Origin: Absidia repens
Lineage: Eukaryota > Mucoromycota > Mucoromycetes > Mucorales > Cunninghamellaceae
Assembly: GCA_002105175.1 (NCBI GenBank)
Contig: MCGE01000006.1
Span: 1,302,001-1,366,000, forward strand
Length of the DNA: 64,000 nt
Direction of reading: 5' to 3'
Below, piece by piece: positions 1 to 11,147 of this stretch. How positions within the stretch are numbered: position 1 is the first letter of the stretch; each line of letters begins with the position of its first letter. The notes beneath the pieces were generated by a model that worked only from the letters and a program-made list of their open reading frames with translations, did no database searches and was not told the origin of the DNA. A program made the position numbers and the translations under genes.

Positions 1-297
1 TACATATTGAATAGGTGTAGATATTGTGGATCCATTTGTACGTCTTTTCTTACTGATTATTTTGGGTGGATCTTGATGAAGGACTTGAGGTGGTTTATCT
101 AATCTTGTAGTAGTAGGATTAGCATATAGATCAATATCATCTTTTTGGTTAAATAAAGGGTCTTCAATATTCATAGTATTAAGATTGTGTGATTGTTGTG
201 GATGTTGGGATTTTATATTGTTGTTGGGTTGGTGATTGCTATGGTTTTGTGGAGGCGGGATTGTCAACTGACCATCAGCTACAGTTGCCCGTCCTAG
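1..297 (-). CDS. Start of -1 frame (pro/pol) of the same retrotransposon, partial
   Basis: In the -1 frame relative to gag, 99 codons are open from the slippery site at 297 down to base 1, with no stop. The predicted product is hydrophilic and rich in Asn, Pro, Gln and His, then Lys/Arg-rich near the window edge. It resembles the linker before a retroviral-type protease rather than the protease itself, and no DSG/DTG active-site motif is reached. It has no ATG near its beginning, so translation would depend on frameshifting from gag. The pol domains should lie beyond base 1. Confidence 0.55.
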
Positions 298-303
298 TTT
301 TTT
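250..303 (-). promoter_or_regulatory. Predicted -1 ribosomal frameshift signal
   Basis: On the minus strand, the in-frame heptamer A AAA AAC (303 down to 297) is followed at once by the gag stop TAG. Downstream is a stem-loop: GG-CGGG and CAACTG (294 to 282) pair with CAGTTG and CCCG-CC (270 to 254). The loop is 11 nt (271-281), with an ACAAT-type bulge at 260-264 and a single-base bulge at 292. The spacer is 5 nt if the helix starts at CGGG. Heptamer, spacing and stem match the known architecture of retroviral gag-pro frameshift sites. Confidence 0.7.
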
Positions 304-1226
304 GACTGTTGATGGTTTTGAGGGGGTGAATATTGATTGTATGATCTGTTGTTATTGGGATTTTGATTGTAGTATTGACGTTGATCATGTTTGTTGGGAT
401 AATATGATCTTTGATTATTTCGGGGTTGTCCATATCGTCGAGATTGATAGCCATTATTATCATATCGGGGTTGCTGTTGATTTTCATATTGATTTCGAGA
501 AAAATTATTGAGTTCTTCTTTGATAATGTCTCTTATATTTTTCTGTATGTCTTGCATATCAAGAGGTGTGGAAGTTGTAATAGCATTTAGATCATGAGTA
601 GATGAGGGTGATCGATAGGAATCCATTTCAATAGTGTTTGTGGGTTGATTTATACGACGAGGATGAAAAGGATTGTCAGCCATTGTTACTTGTTGAGGAT
701 GATGTGCTGTCCAATAGCCTTCAGATGCTTTAAGCCATGATTCAATATTTTTGCAGCCAATGGAAATACAATGTTGTTGTATAATGGGATGCACTCCAGC
801 ACGGAAGCGACTATGGATCATTGATTCAGCATCAATATCAGCTAGTTCAGCAGCTTCAAATAATCTTGAATAAAAAGTTCTTGGATGTTCTTCAAGACCT
901 TGAGTCATATTATTGAAAGCATATTCGTATGTTTGAATTAGCTCGGGTGTGATGTATTGTTTCATTAATTTTTGCATGACTTCGGAGTATGAAATCTGTG
1001 CCTGATTTTTTTCTAGCTTGTTCACAAATGTTCTTGCAGCATGGTACAATTGAGTCTTCAAGATGACAAGCTTGCGGTTTTCATCAGTAATATTTGATAA
1101 AGCAAAATAGTTTTCCAATGATTGCTTAAAGTTTCTGAAATCTTCTCCTTCAAATCCAGAAAAAGGCATTAATTTGAGCTTTGGTTGGTAACCAGGTACA
1201 TTAGCCAACACAGTATGTTCGGGCAT
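294..1226 (-). CDS. Retrotransposon Gag-like protein
   Basis: This is the capsid-like (Gag) reading frame of an LTR-type retrotransposon. The core has the look of retrotransposon gag domains: an aromatic/acidic start (PFSGFEGEDFRNFKQSLENY), a helical middle, and a C-terminal third rich in Asn, Gln, Tyr and Arg, as in nucleic-acid-binding tails that lack a CCHC knuckle. The open frame extends upstream to 1517, but the Met at 1226 directly precedes the conserved part and the upstream residues look like translated AT-rich leader, so I prefer 1226. The frame closes with TAG at 294-296, immediately after an A AAA AAC heptamer. The -1 frame is then open to the window edge. The assignment to Ty3/Gypsy rather than another LTR class is inference, because no reverse transcriptase is in the window. 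Confidence 0.72.
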   Translation of the reverse strand: MPEHTVLANVPGYQPKLKLMPFSGFEGEDFRNFKQSLENYFALSNITDENRKLVILKTQLYHAARTFVNKLEKNQAQISYSEVMQKLMKQYITPELIQTYEYAFNNMTQGLEEHPRTFYSRLFEAAELADIDAESMIHSRFRAGVHPIIQQHCISIGCKNIESWLKASEGYWTAHHPQQVTMADNPFHPRRINQPTNTIEMDSYRSPSSTHDLNAITTSTPLDMQDIQKNIRDIIKEELNNFSRNQYENQQQPRYDNNGYQSRRYGQPRNNQRSYYPNKHDQRQYYNQNPNNNRSYNQYSPPQNHQQSKN

Positions 1227-2729
1227 CTTGTTTTTATAATTGAATTGAAAGTTTTGATTGATTGGTTTGAGAAAAGGCTCGTAAATAAGAGTAGGATTTA
1301 CTTGATTTTGATAGAGTTTTCTTAAAAAATTGATTGATGTTCCTTGGAAAAATGATAGATATCCAATTTTATATCCAATTTTAATTTTGATACCCCTGTA
1401 GTGAGCACCAAATATGTTACGGCTAATTTTGGTTGTTAGGTCGTAACTGAAAATTGTTTTGTAGGTTTTTATTTTTTTTATAGAGTGAGCACCAGAACTT
1501 TTTAGGATTAAGTTCAACCGATTGTAGCTTCAAAGGCTTAAAGATAATAAAGGACTAAACTTGAGAGTCCAAGTGAGGATGTATTATTTTCAAAGATGAA
1601 AATAATGAGGTCAATAAAATAAGTAGTGACTTAAATCAAGTCAAAAAAATAAAGTGAAGCGAGATTCAGACTCAGCTGTCAAAAGATATAATAAAAGTAT
1701 TCCAAAGTGAGGAATAAAAGGAAGCCAACAAGTTGGGAGGTTTAAAAAAACCTTTGTAATGAATTTATTAAAAAGTAAAGATATTAAAAAGTGATTAAAA
1801 TATAATAATTATTTTTTCTTTTGAAATTTTTGAAGGTATTTATACTAAATTTTTATAATGTTTCATGCTTCACGCACGAAACCAAAACTGAGCGTGCGGC
1901 ACGCACACCTCCACTCCGACCGTCAGGCGTCTTTGTTTCATCCCAAACGATTTTCAAGGTTGGGTTCAACCGTCACAGTAGTGTTTTATTGTTCTTTTTT
2001 TTTATAGAACGAGCATTAGAACTTTTCAAACTCAGGTTCGACGCTTTGTAACTTAAATATGGACTTCATAATCAAAAAAAGTTTATGATAATAACATTCC
2101 CATGTCGGTAGTCAAAGAAGGTATTGTTCTATTGGAACGACTTTTCGAGCATCTGTTCATTATTTTGTTTTATCTAAAACTCTCGGTACTCGTATCGTTA
2201 ATATTGGAAAAGGAATATAAGACCTTTCATATCTGCACTACTATCCTCTACCATGTTAAATATATGTAGCGTTGCTTTGATATATTTGTCTCACTAACAT
2301 CTTAGCGGTAATTGAGAGGCATTTGTTTTGATCTGGGTATTCTGATCCTGTTTGCACACACAGGCTATGATATCCCGAGATTGTATAGTCAGGTTTACTC
2401 TCAAATCGAAGGTAAGATATCATTCACATATATAAAGCATGTCATAAACAATCCCAATAGATTTGGAGAACATTTACATTAGCCAATCCTTCCTTTTCCT
2501 TCTGGTGTCCTAATTGCAGCAAAGGCTAAAGTGATTTCCTTTTTTGGTTCTATTCTTCCACAATCATGCCATGATTTCAAATGCTCGACCAAAATACTGT
2601 GTGATGATTTAGGTAGTTTATTTATTTTGAATTAAAGCTAGTAAGTATTTCATGCGCATATGACATTAATGTGATGTGTAGTAGAAGGATCCGTCATAAT
2701 CTAATAATCATCAGAAAAAAAAAAAGGGT
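1227..2729. other. Retrotransposon leader/possible LTR region, no gene seen
   Basis: This is AT-rich non-coding DNA upstream of gag. A block at about 1477-1540 recurs imperfectly in the same orientation at about 1993-2057 (T-run, TATAGA, GAGCA, AGAACTTTT, then GGTTCRACG-like sequence). On the minus strand TGGTGCTCACT occurs twice, at about 1404-1414 and 1486-1496, and could be a primer-binding-site remnant. The second LTR lies outside the window, so LTR limits cannot be set. From 2060 to 2729 I see no coding signal. Confidence 0.3.
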
Positions 2730-3075
2730 GATATCGAATTTCAAACCCCGGACGGCGGATATTTTTAACGTTCCTTCTTTTTTTCTCTTCTCTCTCTCTC
2801 TTTTTTTTTTTTTTCCTTCAAAAATTATTTACGGACAGCTTCAATGAAGTGATAGCAATCTTGGTTTAGTATTAGAACTTGAATCAGGGGCATTTTGAAA
2901 AATGCAATACAAACATGCATGGGGAAAGCCTTTCATTTTGGATTCGTGATTTGGGTACCACCATTAGATTAGTTTTATTTGTGATTGTCATGTAACCTTT
3001 ATCAGCTTAGCTTAGTCCTAGTTATCATTGTTTTATATCTTTAACTGAATAAAATACGTCTTGTCGTCTTTTCAA
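2730..3075 (+). repeat. Dispersed repeat family A, copy 1
   Basis: Copy of the non-coding family described in the findings. It has a diverged head (ATTTCAAACCCCGGACGG at about 2733), a T/C-rich tract, a body matching the other copies (TTAGAACTTGAATCAGGGG..., GCATGGGGAAAGCC, TTTCATTTTGGATT) and a CTGAATAAAATACGTC tail at 3045-3060. The downstream module is not obvious here. Confidence 0.6.
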
Positions 3076-3968
3076 CTAGCATCTCAAGACTTTTATTTTA
3101 TCTACTAGAGTCGTCTCATTCTTTACATTGACTATCCCAGTTACGTTTGTTTTACTAGGCATATCCTTTATTTCTATTCCATCCTGTACACCGAATTCCT
3201 CTTTATTTTGAGCTCTGATCCACGAGCAATTCATACTCTGGATATATATATCATACAAATCGGCCCTTATTCCACTCCATGCATTTCATATGACAGGAAC
3301 TTCACTTCCCCTGTTGGTCAATGTCATTTACAATAGCTTGCATTGTTTGCCCTATCTCTTTTACCATTTTTGTATTTCCCCTTCCAATATGATAGTTTAC
3401 ATTTTTATATTGTTTTGTTGACACGGTGTTGATTTGATGGTCATATGTCTTGAATAAAACCCAATCTATCAGTACGTTTTGCCCTATCACTATCTTACAT
3501 ATAATGTTCTATTTTAATTTTCATTATGACAACATATATCTATCCTATCGTCTTCCGTCTTATACCACGATATTAACGTGCTTTCCCATACAGCCTGGCC
3601 CTTTTTTTCCCCACCTCTTTTATCATTAAGATCATGTACACAAATTCCTTTTTCACCACCACAAGTAAAATAATATTATTATGAGACATCATTCAAGACA
3701 CATTGCAAAGACATATTTGATATGGTAAAGAAAAAAAAAAAAGGAAACAAATAAACTGAATCCTTTGGTCTATTTTGTGAAAATTTATTAAATATTGATA
3801 ATAGAGACAGAGTGAGTGAGTGAGTGAGTGTGTGTTGTATAGCTGATGAAGGGGGAAGGGGAAGGGGAAGGGGAGGGAAATGAACAAAGTAAGAAGGAAA
3901 AGTATCGCCGAAAAAAGTGTTTTATATAAAATCATGAATAAAGGGAAAATGATAAAGAAGATATGAAT
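3076..3968. other. Intergenic DNA with a possible decayed reading frame
   Basis: Two adjacent minus-strand open frames (about 3302-3487 and 3076-3258) differ in phase and could be joined by a 46-nt GT...AG gap, giving about 120 residues of unrecognised protein. No convincing start or homology is visible, so this may be a relic. At 3799-3832 there is a GTGA/GTGT microsatellite, and at about 3846-3875 a G-rich tract with several GGGG runs, just beyond the 3' end of the PRPP synthetase gene. Confidence 0.25.
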
Positions 3969-5074
3969 CTATTCAATAATATTACTAAACAGATAAGACA
4001 CACTTTCACCGTTGTGAGTTCTATGTACAATAATAAATGATAAATGATGAGTAAATAAATACATACTTCTCCCGTCGCCGTTTGTGAATTTACCTTCGAA
4101 TAGCTTCAGCAATGGTAGGGGAGATATCAATGACATCCAATTTGGGACAGATAGCCATCTTGTCATGGTGGGGAATAGTGTTGGACACAACCAATTTTTC
4201 AATGACGGAATCGTTGATGACTTGAATGGCTTTTCCAGATAAGATACCATGGGCCACAATGGCGTACACCTTTTCAGCACCGTTTTCAACCAATGTCTTT
4301 GCAGCCAAACCCAATGTACCACAAGTATCGGCCATATCATCTACCAAGATCGCAATCTTATCACGGACATCTCCAACAAGTACCATACGAGACACTTCAT
4401 TTGCCTTCTTACGTTCCTTGTGAATTAATGCAAAGTCCAAATTCAACCGATCAGCAATAGCAGTAGCCCTATATATAAAATATTAATAACGTCTTAGTTC
4501 CCACGATACATACTTTCATTCTATTCCCTCTCTCACTTTACCGTTTGGCCCCACCAGCATCAGGAGATACAATAATAGCATTGGTCCAGTTATCAATTTG
4601 TGTACGAATATACTTGATCATGGGAGGTTCACAATACAGGTTGTCGACAGGGATATTGAAGAAGCCTTGAATTTGGGAAGCATGCAAGTCCATGGTGATA
4701 ACATGATCGGCGCCGGCTACGGTGATCATGTTGGCCGTCAACTTGGCAGTGATAGGAGCACGACTCTTGTCCTTCTTGTCTTGACGGGCATAGGGGAAAC
4801 AAGGGATAACAGCAGTGATTCGACGGGCAGAAGCAGTCTTGCAAGCATTGATCATGATCAACAGTTCCATGAGGTTGTCGTTGATTTCGCCACACCCGGA
4901 TTGGATAATAAACACATCTTCATCACGCACCGATTCGCCAATGGTCACCGACGTTTCTTGGTTGGAGTACTTGGTCACAGTCGCTTGTGCCAATTCAAAA
5001 CCCATACGTTTGGCCACCAGTTTGGCAAGTTCTGGGTGTGAGTTGCCGGTGAAGATCTTGACAGCGTTATCAGA

Positions 5075-5077
<3 letters not shown>
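3969..5077 (-). CDS. Ribose-phosphate pyrophosphokinase (PRPP synthetase)
   Basis: This enzyme makes phosphoribosyl pyrophosphate from ribose 5-phosphate and ATP for purine, pyrimidine, histidine and NAD synthesis in the cytosol. The protein is 320 residues from three exons (5077-4542, 4468-4094, 4020-3969), a normal length for the family. Visible family marks are the start [19 protein letters not shown], the SPDAGGAKR segment, the PRPP-binding loop [13 protein letters not shown] and the terminal [10 protein letters not shown], which is recovered only by splicing the short third exon. Both introns fall within Arg codons. The chosen Met gives MSDNAVKIF. An upstream in-frame extension would translate the (CAA)n leader and is unlikely. 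Fungi usually carry several PRS paralogues, and which one this is cannot be told. Confidence 0.95.
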
Positions 5078-5114
<37 letters not shown>

Positions 5115-5117
5115 GGT
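5078..5117 (-). repeat. (CAA)n microsatellite in PRPP synthetase leader
   Basis: About twelve TTG units on the plus strand (CAA in the mRNA) lie directly upstream of the start codon. CAA-rich leaders are unstructured and common before well-translated fungal genes. Polymorphism is expected. Confidence 0.8.
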
Positions 5118-5449
5118 TTTTTTTTTCCCTTAAGAGAAAGGATAGAATGTAAGTGTAGAAAAGATAAGATACAAAAAAGAATGGGGTATGAATGAGAAAA
5201 AGAAAAAGAAAAAAAAAGGGCAGAAAAAAAAAATTTTTGTGTTGACTTTTCTTTGCGGGGGCCACCCATTGTCGCCATTTTTTAAACACAGCCACTGTCT
5301 ACTGTCAGTCTGGGTTTTATAAGGAAAACGAAAAAGAAGTGGGGGTTTTTTATTACATATATACATATACAAGTGCGAAAAATTACAAAAATAAAAAAAA
5401 GGCATAATATAAGGAAGGGATAAGGTATCTAATTGCAACAATATTCAAG

Positions 5450-5734
5450 TTATTCATCAAAAACAGCGTTCACAGTTGGACTGAAGGGAGCGGAAATATC
5501 ATTCAATGTAAGGACGTCTTCATTGGCAGCGTAAATCGTCGTGTTAGTTAATGGAGCCACTTGATGATGTTCTTCTTGATTTTTCATTTGATAAATGTCG
5601 CTGTGGACAACATCTTCTTGAACACCAGTCGAGATATAACCACGATGAATCATGCCTGTGGCACGTTTTGACAAAGCAAAGGCAGTAGTAGGGCGGATCA
5701 ACAAACGGGAAGCAGCAATAGTGATAGAGGGCAT
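5450..5734 (-). CDS. Small hypothetical protein with probable mitochondrial presequence
   Basis: A single-exon 94-residue protein. The first about 30 residues (MPSITIAASRLLIRPTTAFA then LSKRATGMIHRG) contain Arg, Lys, Ser and hydrophobic residues and no acids, as expected for a mitochondrial targeting helix. The remainder is acidic and polar with no membrane segment. I do not recognise the family. The frame is well supported by codon use and by an AT-rich leader upstream, but no homology can be cited. It lies on the same strand as the PRPP synthetase gene, about 370 bp upstream of it. Confidence 0.6.
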   Translation of the reverse strand: MPSITIAASRLLIRPTTAFALSKRATGMIHRGYISTGVQEDVVHSDIYQMKNQEEHHQVAPLTNTTIYAANEDVLTLNDISAPFSPTVNAVFDE

Positions 5735-6098
5735 TTTTTATACGAGAGCGTTATTTTTGAAAAAGTGAATAAAATAAAATATCATTCGAAAGAGTGATGG
5801 ATTTTTCCTTTTTATAAGTTCAAGTTCCCAATATGAGGAATCGTTCGGGTTTCCCACATGTGATAACTTTTGATGATTACCAGAATTAGAGAGAGTGAGT
5901 CAGCCTGATAATTATTTATATGAGAAGTACATTGGTGTAGGTTAAGAGGCCAAGATAATAAAATCATAAATCTGGGCGCGGTATTTAAAAATCAAAACTT
6001 TATTTTTCACGCTTCACACAGGTGCATATAAAAAAATCTCGGATACTGACGGAATTTACATATGAAATTATCCATCTTCAGCACTCGGCATTGTCTAA
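5735..6098. other. Intergenic, no gene seen
   Basis: Upstream region of the small mitochondrial-type protein and downstream region of the G-gamma gene. It is AT-rich, with no motif I can name. Confidence 0.5.
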
Positions 6099-6401
6099 TC
6101 AAATAATGTTACAGCAACAACCTTTAGATTGTGGGGTAAATGGATCATCCTCTTTATCTATTTTCCCCCATATGGATGGCAAAAATGGATCTTTCGTTGA
6201 ATTACAGTACCGAATCATGCTAAAATAAAAACATGTCATGATGCTTTGTCAATTATTTCCTTTTTCTCTTTTTTCTTACCTTTCGGCAGCCTCACTAACA
6301 GATATACTTGGTCTATCCAATTGTTCTGCTAGCTTTTTATTGTACTCCAAAATATGATTTAATTTTGACTCGCTAATCTGCAGTCTCTTATAATTACTCA
6401 T
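6099..6401 (-). CDS. Heterotrimeric G-protein gamma subunit
   Basis: Two small exons (6401-6280 and 6219-6099) splice within a Ser codon to give 80 residues. The N-terminal half is a short coiled-coil helix (LQISESKLNHILEYNKKLAE) that would pair with G-beta. Next come ISVSEAAES and the conserved YCNSTKDPFLPSIWG segment typical of fungal G-gamma proteins. The end is CCCNII, where CNII is a CaaX box for prenylation with neighbouring cysteines available for acylation. The protein would anchor G-beta to the plasma membrane in pheromone or nutrient signalling. Both exons are too short to stand out as open frames. Length and order of motifs fit the family. Confidence 0.88.
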
Positions 6402-6600
6402 CTCTCCCACCCCAAGAAATTTAAACAAAAATAATAATAATAAAAAAACAAAACAAAAAAAGAATCTAGAAACATTTATTTATTTATGCATTTATGAATG
6501 ATTGAGGGAAAAATACATGGGGGACACATCAAATACAAAATTACTTTTTTCCGACACAAATTTAAAATGCCGCGAGCACCTGGCGTCCTGCAATTTTTTT

Positions 6601-6954
6601 TCACGGTGAGGCGTAGGATGGCATAATGAAAACAATGACAGCAACAAGAATTATAATTAGTAATAGTAAACAAGAAAGGCATGCATAGACGACCCATCGG
6701 CCTTGTTGAAAGACATGACGCCAGCTACGAAAGAGGTAGCTCCAACGTTTTAAGAAAGATTGATGCATCGCTACAGACCAAGAGTCTTCTTCCTGCTCAT
6801 TCGTCATAGGAGCCACCACCATCATCCCATGTGATTCATAGCATGGTGGCGGGGCTTGATGTATATTATATGCTGGTGGTGGCACTGTGACCTTTGTTTC
6901 ACCACAAGAATCACAAGAAAAAACATGGTGGTGCTTCTTTGATTGCTGCATCAT
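6601..6954 (-). CDS. Small tail-anchored membrane protein, function unknown
   Basis: A single-exon 117-residue protein. It starts with a His/Cys patch (KKHHHVFSCDSCGETK) containing one CxxC pair, then Pro-rich stretches (VPPPAYNIHQAPPPCYE) with PPxY-like content that could bind WW domains. The C-terminal third is a single strongly hydrophobic segment (CLSCLLLLIIILVAVIVFIM) ending five residues from the C-terminus, so it would be tail-anchored with a cytosolic N-terminus. No family is recognised. A WW-binding adaptor for an ubiquitin ligase is a speculation that the PPAY and PPCY motifs would permit. Confidence 0.6.
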   Translation of the reverse strand: MMQQSKKHHHVFSCDSCGETKVTVPPPAYNIHQAPPPCYESHGMMVVAPMTNEQEEDSWSVAMHQSFLKRWSYLFRSWRHVFQQGRWVVYACLSCLLLLIIILVAVIVFIMPSYASP

Positions 6955-7417
6955 TTTTTCTTTTTATAAATACAAAAAGGTAAAAGAATAAAGATTTCTC
7001 GGTTGTTGGTTTTTTATAAGTGTGTTATTTGTTATGATCCTCACCGATGACCGTGATTATTGTTATTTCGCCTTCGGGAATCAGATCGGGACTGCATGAA
7101 ATCTATCCCTGGATTTTTTTTTGTTATTGTTATTTCTGTATAAACAGGTGATAAAGTATACACCCCCTTCTCACTGTGGAAGATATTTCTTTTTGAAAAG
7201 GTTAAATAGAAGTTCAGTAAGATAGTATGGCAACGTGATCTGAAAGAGATTCGATCGATTGACAGATATTTTGAAATGCCGCCCATGTGACGGAAATTCA
7301 AAAAAGACAAATCCAAGCAAACAAATGAAAAAAATTTTCTCTCGTCCTTTCAAAAAAAAACTTTTTTCTTCTTTCCTCCCCTTTTTTTTTATTTATTTCC
7401 ATATCAAAAACCTAACC
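6955..7417. promoter_or_regulatory. Divergent intergenic region with repeat-head motif
   Basis: This 463-bp region separates the divergent tail-anchored-protein and arginine methyltransferase genes. At 7271-7290 it contains TTGAAATGCCGCCCATGTGA, which closely matches the head of repeat family A (TTCAAATCCCGCCCACGTGA at 44791). A C/T-rich stretch follows to the methyltransferase start. Confidence 0.45.
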
Positions 7418-8818
<1,401 letters not shown>

Positions 8819-9336
8819 GTGCTGTAAAGTAAATCAATACATTAGAGACAGTTTTCTTAACTCATCACTCTTTTCTCCAATTGTAGGTCATAATTTGATT
8901 TGTCTCTTTTATTACTTTTTACTTTGATTCTTCATCATCTCTTCATGTCCCCATCTTTTTTATTACTATTGTAGCTTACCTCTCATTCTTTTACATTTTC
9001 CCTTTATTGTTATATTATATTTTATTGGCATCATCATAAAGACACCCTCTTCATTTTTGTATACGTACATGATTACCTTTTTTACTATATATAATAAAGT
9101 AGTATCCAATATACGTTTTATCAATTATTTATGCTAATTTGTGTGTATGTATGTGTATATGCGTGCGTTACTGTCTGTATTGCACGTACTTAGAAGTGGT
9201 CGTGGTCAGTTTGATATGGAATATTGCAAAAATCGGAATATCAAATTATTTTTTAAAATTTTCGGTAGAGTTTCTTTTTCAGTTTTTTTTTTCCTTGTTC
9301 CTTTCTCCACAATTTTTATTTTGCCGATCAGGAACG
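8819..9336. other. PRMT1 3' region and LisH-WD40 promoter
   Basis: AT-rich DNA with an AATAAA-type signal at about 9092-9098, likely the PRMT1 polyadenylation signal. T-rich sequence leads into the next start codon. No further gene is seen. Confidence 0.5.
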
Positions 9337-10781
9337 ATGGCTCATCCAACCTCAGCAGAAGCCCACCGACACGTGGCTCGTTTTCTTGAACATTACGGCT
9401 ACTCTGAAACTTTGGAAGCATTTCAACGTGAAGCAGGTCGATTGGCACACACAGCTCCTGCTACACAAGATGTTATTGACACCCATAACACCCCAGATAC
9501 TAATGCTCTTGCTTCACACCTTTCTCTTCTTCAACTGGACAGGTACATCCTATTATACTCAACTAGTTGTTGTTGTATATATCTATGTATTAAACCACGT
9601 TTTTATTTCGTTGTAGAGCAAGTGTATTGGCACCTGGCGACTTTGATTTTTATACCACTGTGCTGGACAGCCTTGCTCAACTTCACAACACCAACATTTT
9701 ATCGATTTGTGTCCAAGACGAATCTAGAATCCTAGCCACAAGCGCCACCGATAAAACTGTGAAACTGCACGCACTCTCTTCAACTTTGCCCACTACCACC
9801 ACCACTTTAAGGACTTTTCAGCATCACCAAGCACCTGTGCTTAGTATTGATTTCCATCCTGTGTATGCTCATATCATGTTGACGACCTCTATGGACGGGA
9901 CAGCGGTACTCGTGGATACCTCATCTTCTAACGATGGTGATGACGACAGCATTGTGCAACGATTTAAGGACCATCAACGCTATGTGGTGCGCGGGATCTT
10001 CTCTCCTAACGATGGCCGATATTTCGCAACAGCTTCCTACGATCGCACGATATGTATCTATGAAAACAAGTACTCATTGGCGAATGGCGATCATGGTGAT
10101 GGTCAGCATCGCTTGGAATACGAATTGGTTGGCAAGCTGGGACCGTTCCTTGGCAACGTGGAAACGATATGCTTTGTACCTCCTGGAAACAACAACAACA
10201 ACAATGACGACGATGAGGGCAACGTGCCTATCTTGGTAGCAGGGATTCAAAATGACAATTACCTCCACTTTTTCCGTATGACATCCACCACAAGCACATC
10301 CCCTCATGAAATCAAGACACTTAATCTCAATGGCAATGGTGACGACTGGGTATCATTCAGTCCTGTCTGGCTATCATTCTCCCCTGACCAACCTCATTTG
10401 CTTTTGGTATCTACAGACCACACGAGCGGCCGTATGCTACTGCTGGACACTTCCACTTCCACACAAGTCCAGAATTACTACATTGCGCCATGCGACAACA
10501 AATTTATCACACGACGCCACATCTTCCATCCCTCTGGACGTTACTTTTATGTGATTGGCGGCGAAGATAATCATGCCGTCAAGGTCGTGGAAACAAAGAC
10601 AGGTCATCTGGAAGCTACCTTGGACGACGATGCTGGCCACCATGCTATGATTCGTACCCTTACTCTTGATCCCTCTGGCCAATGTCTCCTGACCGCTGGA
10701 TTTGATCATACCGTTACCCTGTGGACAAAAAAATCTGCTGCCGTTGATTCAGACGCTCTAGATATACAAATGATGCGATGA
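9337..10781 (+). CDS. LisH and WD40 repeat protein
   Basis: Two exons (9337-9542 and 9617-10781) give 456 residues. Residues about 10-40 form a LisH motif (HVARFLEHYGYSETLEAFQR), a dimerisation element. WD40-type blades follow, with recognisable units such as SATDKTVKLHALS, TSMDGTAVLVD, ASYDRTICIYE and a last blade GFDHTVTLW. Asn/Asp-rich insertions (NNNNNDDDEG) sit between blades. The combination suggests a scaffold in a multiprotein complex. I cannot assign an orthologue: it is not a close match to Lis1 or TAF5 by motif. The splice site falls in an Arg codon and keeps the LisH-WD40 order intact. Confidence 0.85.
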
Positions 10782-11147
10782 TGGTTTGAAGATAGTTTAG
10801 CTTAGTGTAGTAATAGTTTAGTATGTACGGGTATATTTTTGGGCAAAGGACTTCGTTATCTACCAATAAAATCAAGTCATATTGAAGGTTTTTTTTTGTC
10901 ATGTGTCAATAAAAAAATAGATGTTTATTGTGTTTCAGTATTATACAATGGATGATCCATGGGGGGGGTTCTTTATGATAAATAAGATAAAACGTGGATA
11001 CAAAATAAAAGAATAAAATAAAAAAGAGTGTAAAAGGGGTGGGTTGTCTATATACTAGCGGAAGGGAAGGGAAGGGAAGGGAGAAGAATATCTATCTACA
11101 CTAGAAAGATGATCTAAAAAAAGGCAAATGAAGCAAAGGTTGAAGGG
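10782..11147. other. Convergent 3' intergenic region
   Basis: This separates the tail-to-tail LisH-WD40 and velvet genes. It contains AATAAA-like signals and, at about 11061-11081, a (GGGAA)n run with four GGG tracts on the plus strand. No gene is seen. Confidence 0.5.

Noticed and set aside
4598..5041. 147-codon plus-strand open frame opposite the PRPP synthetase gene
   Set aside because: It is the antisense of a strongly conserved exon and its product has no protein-like pattern.
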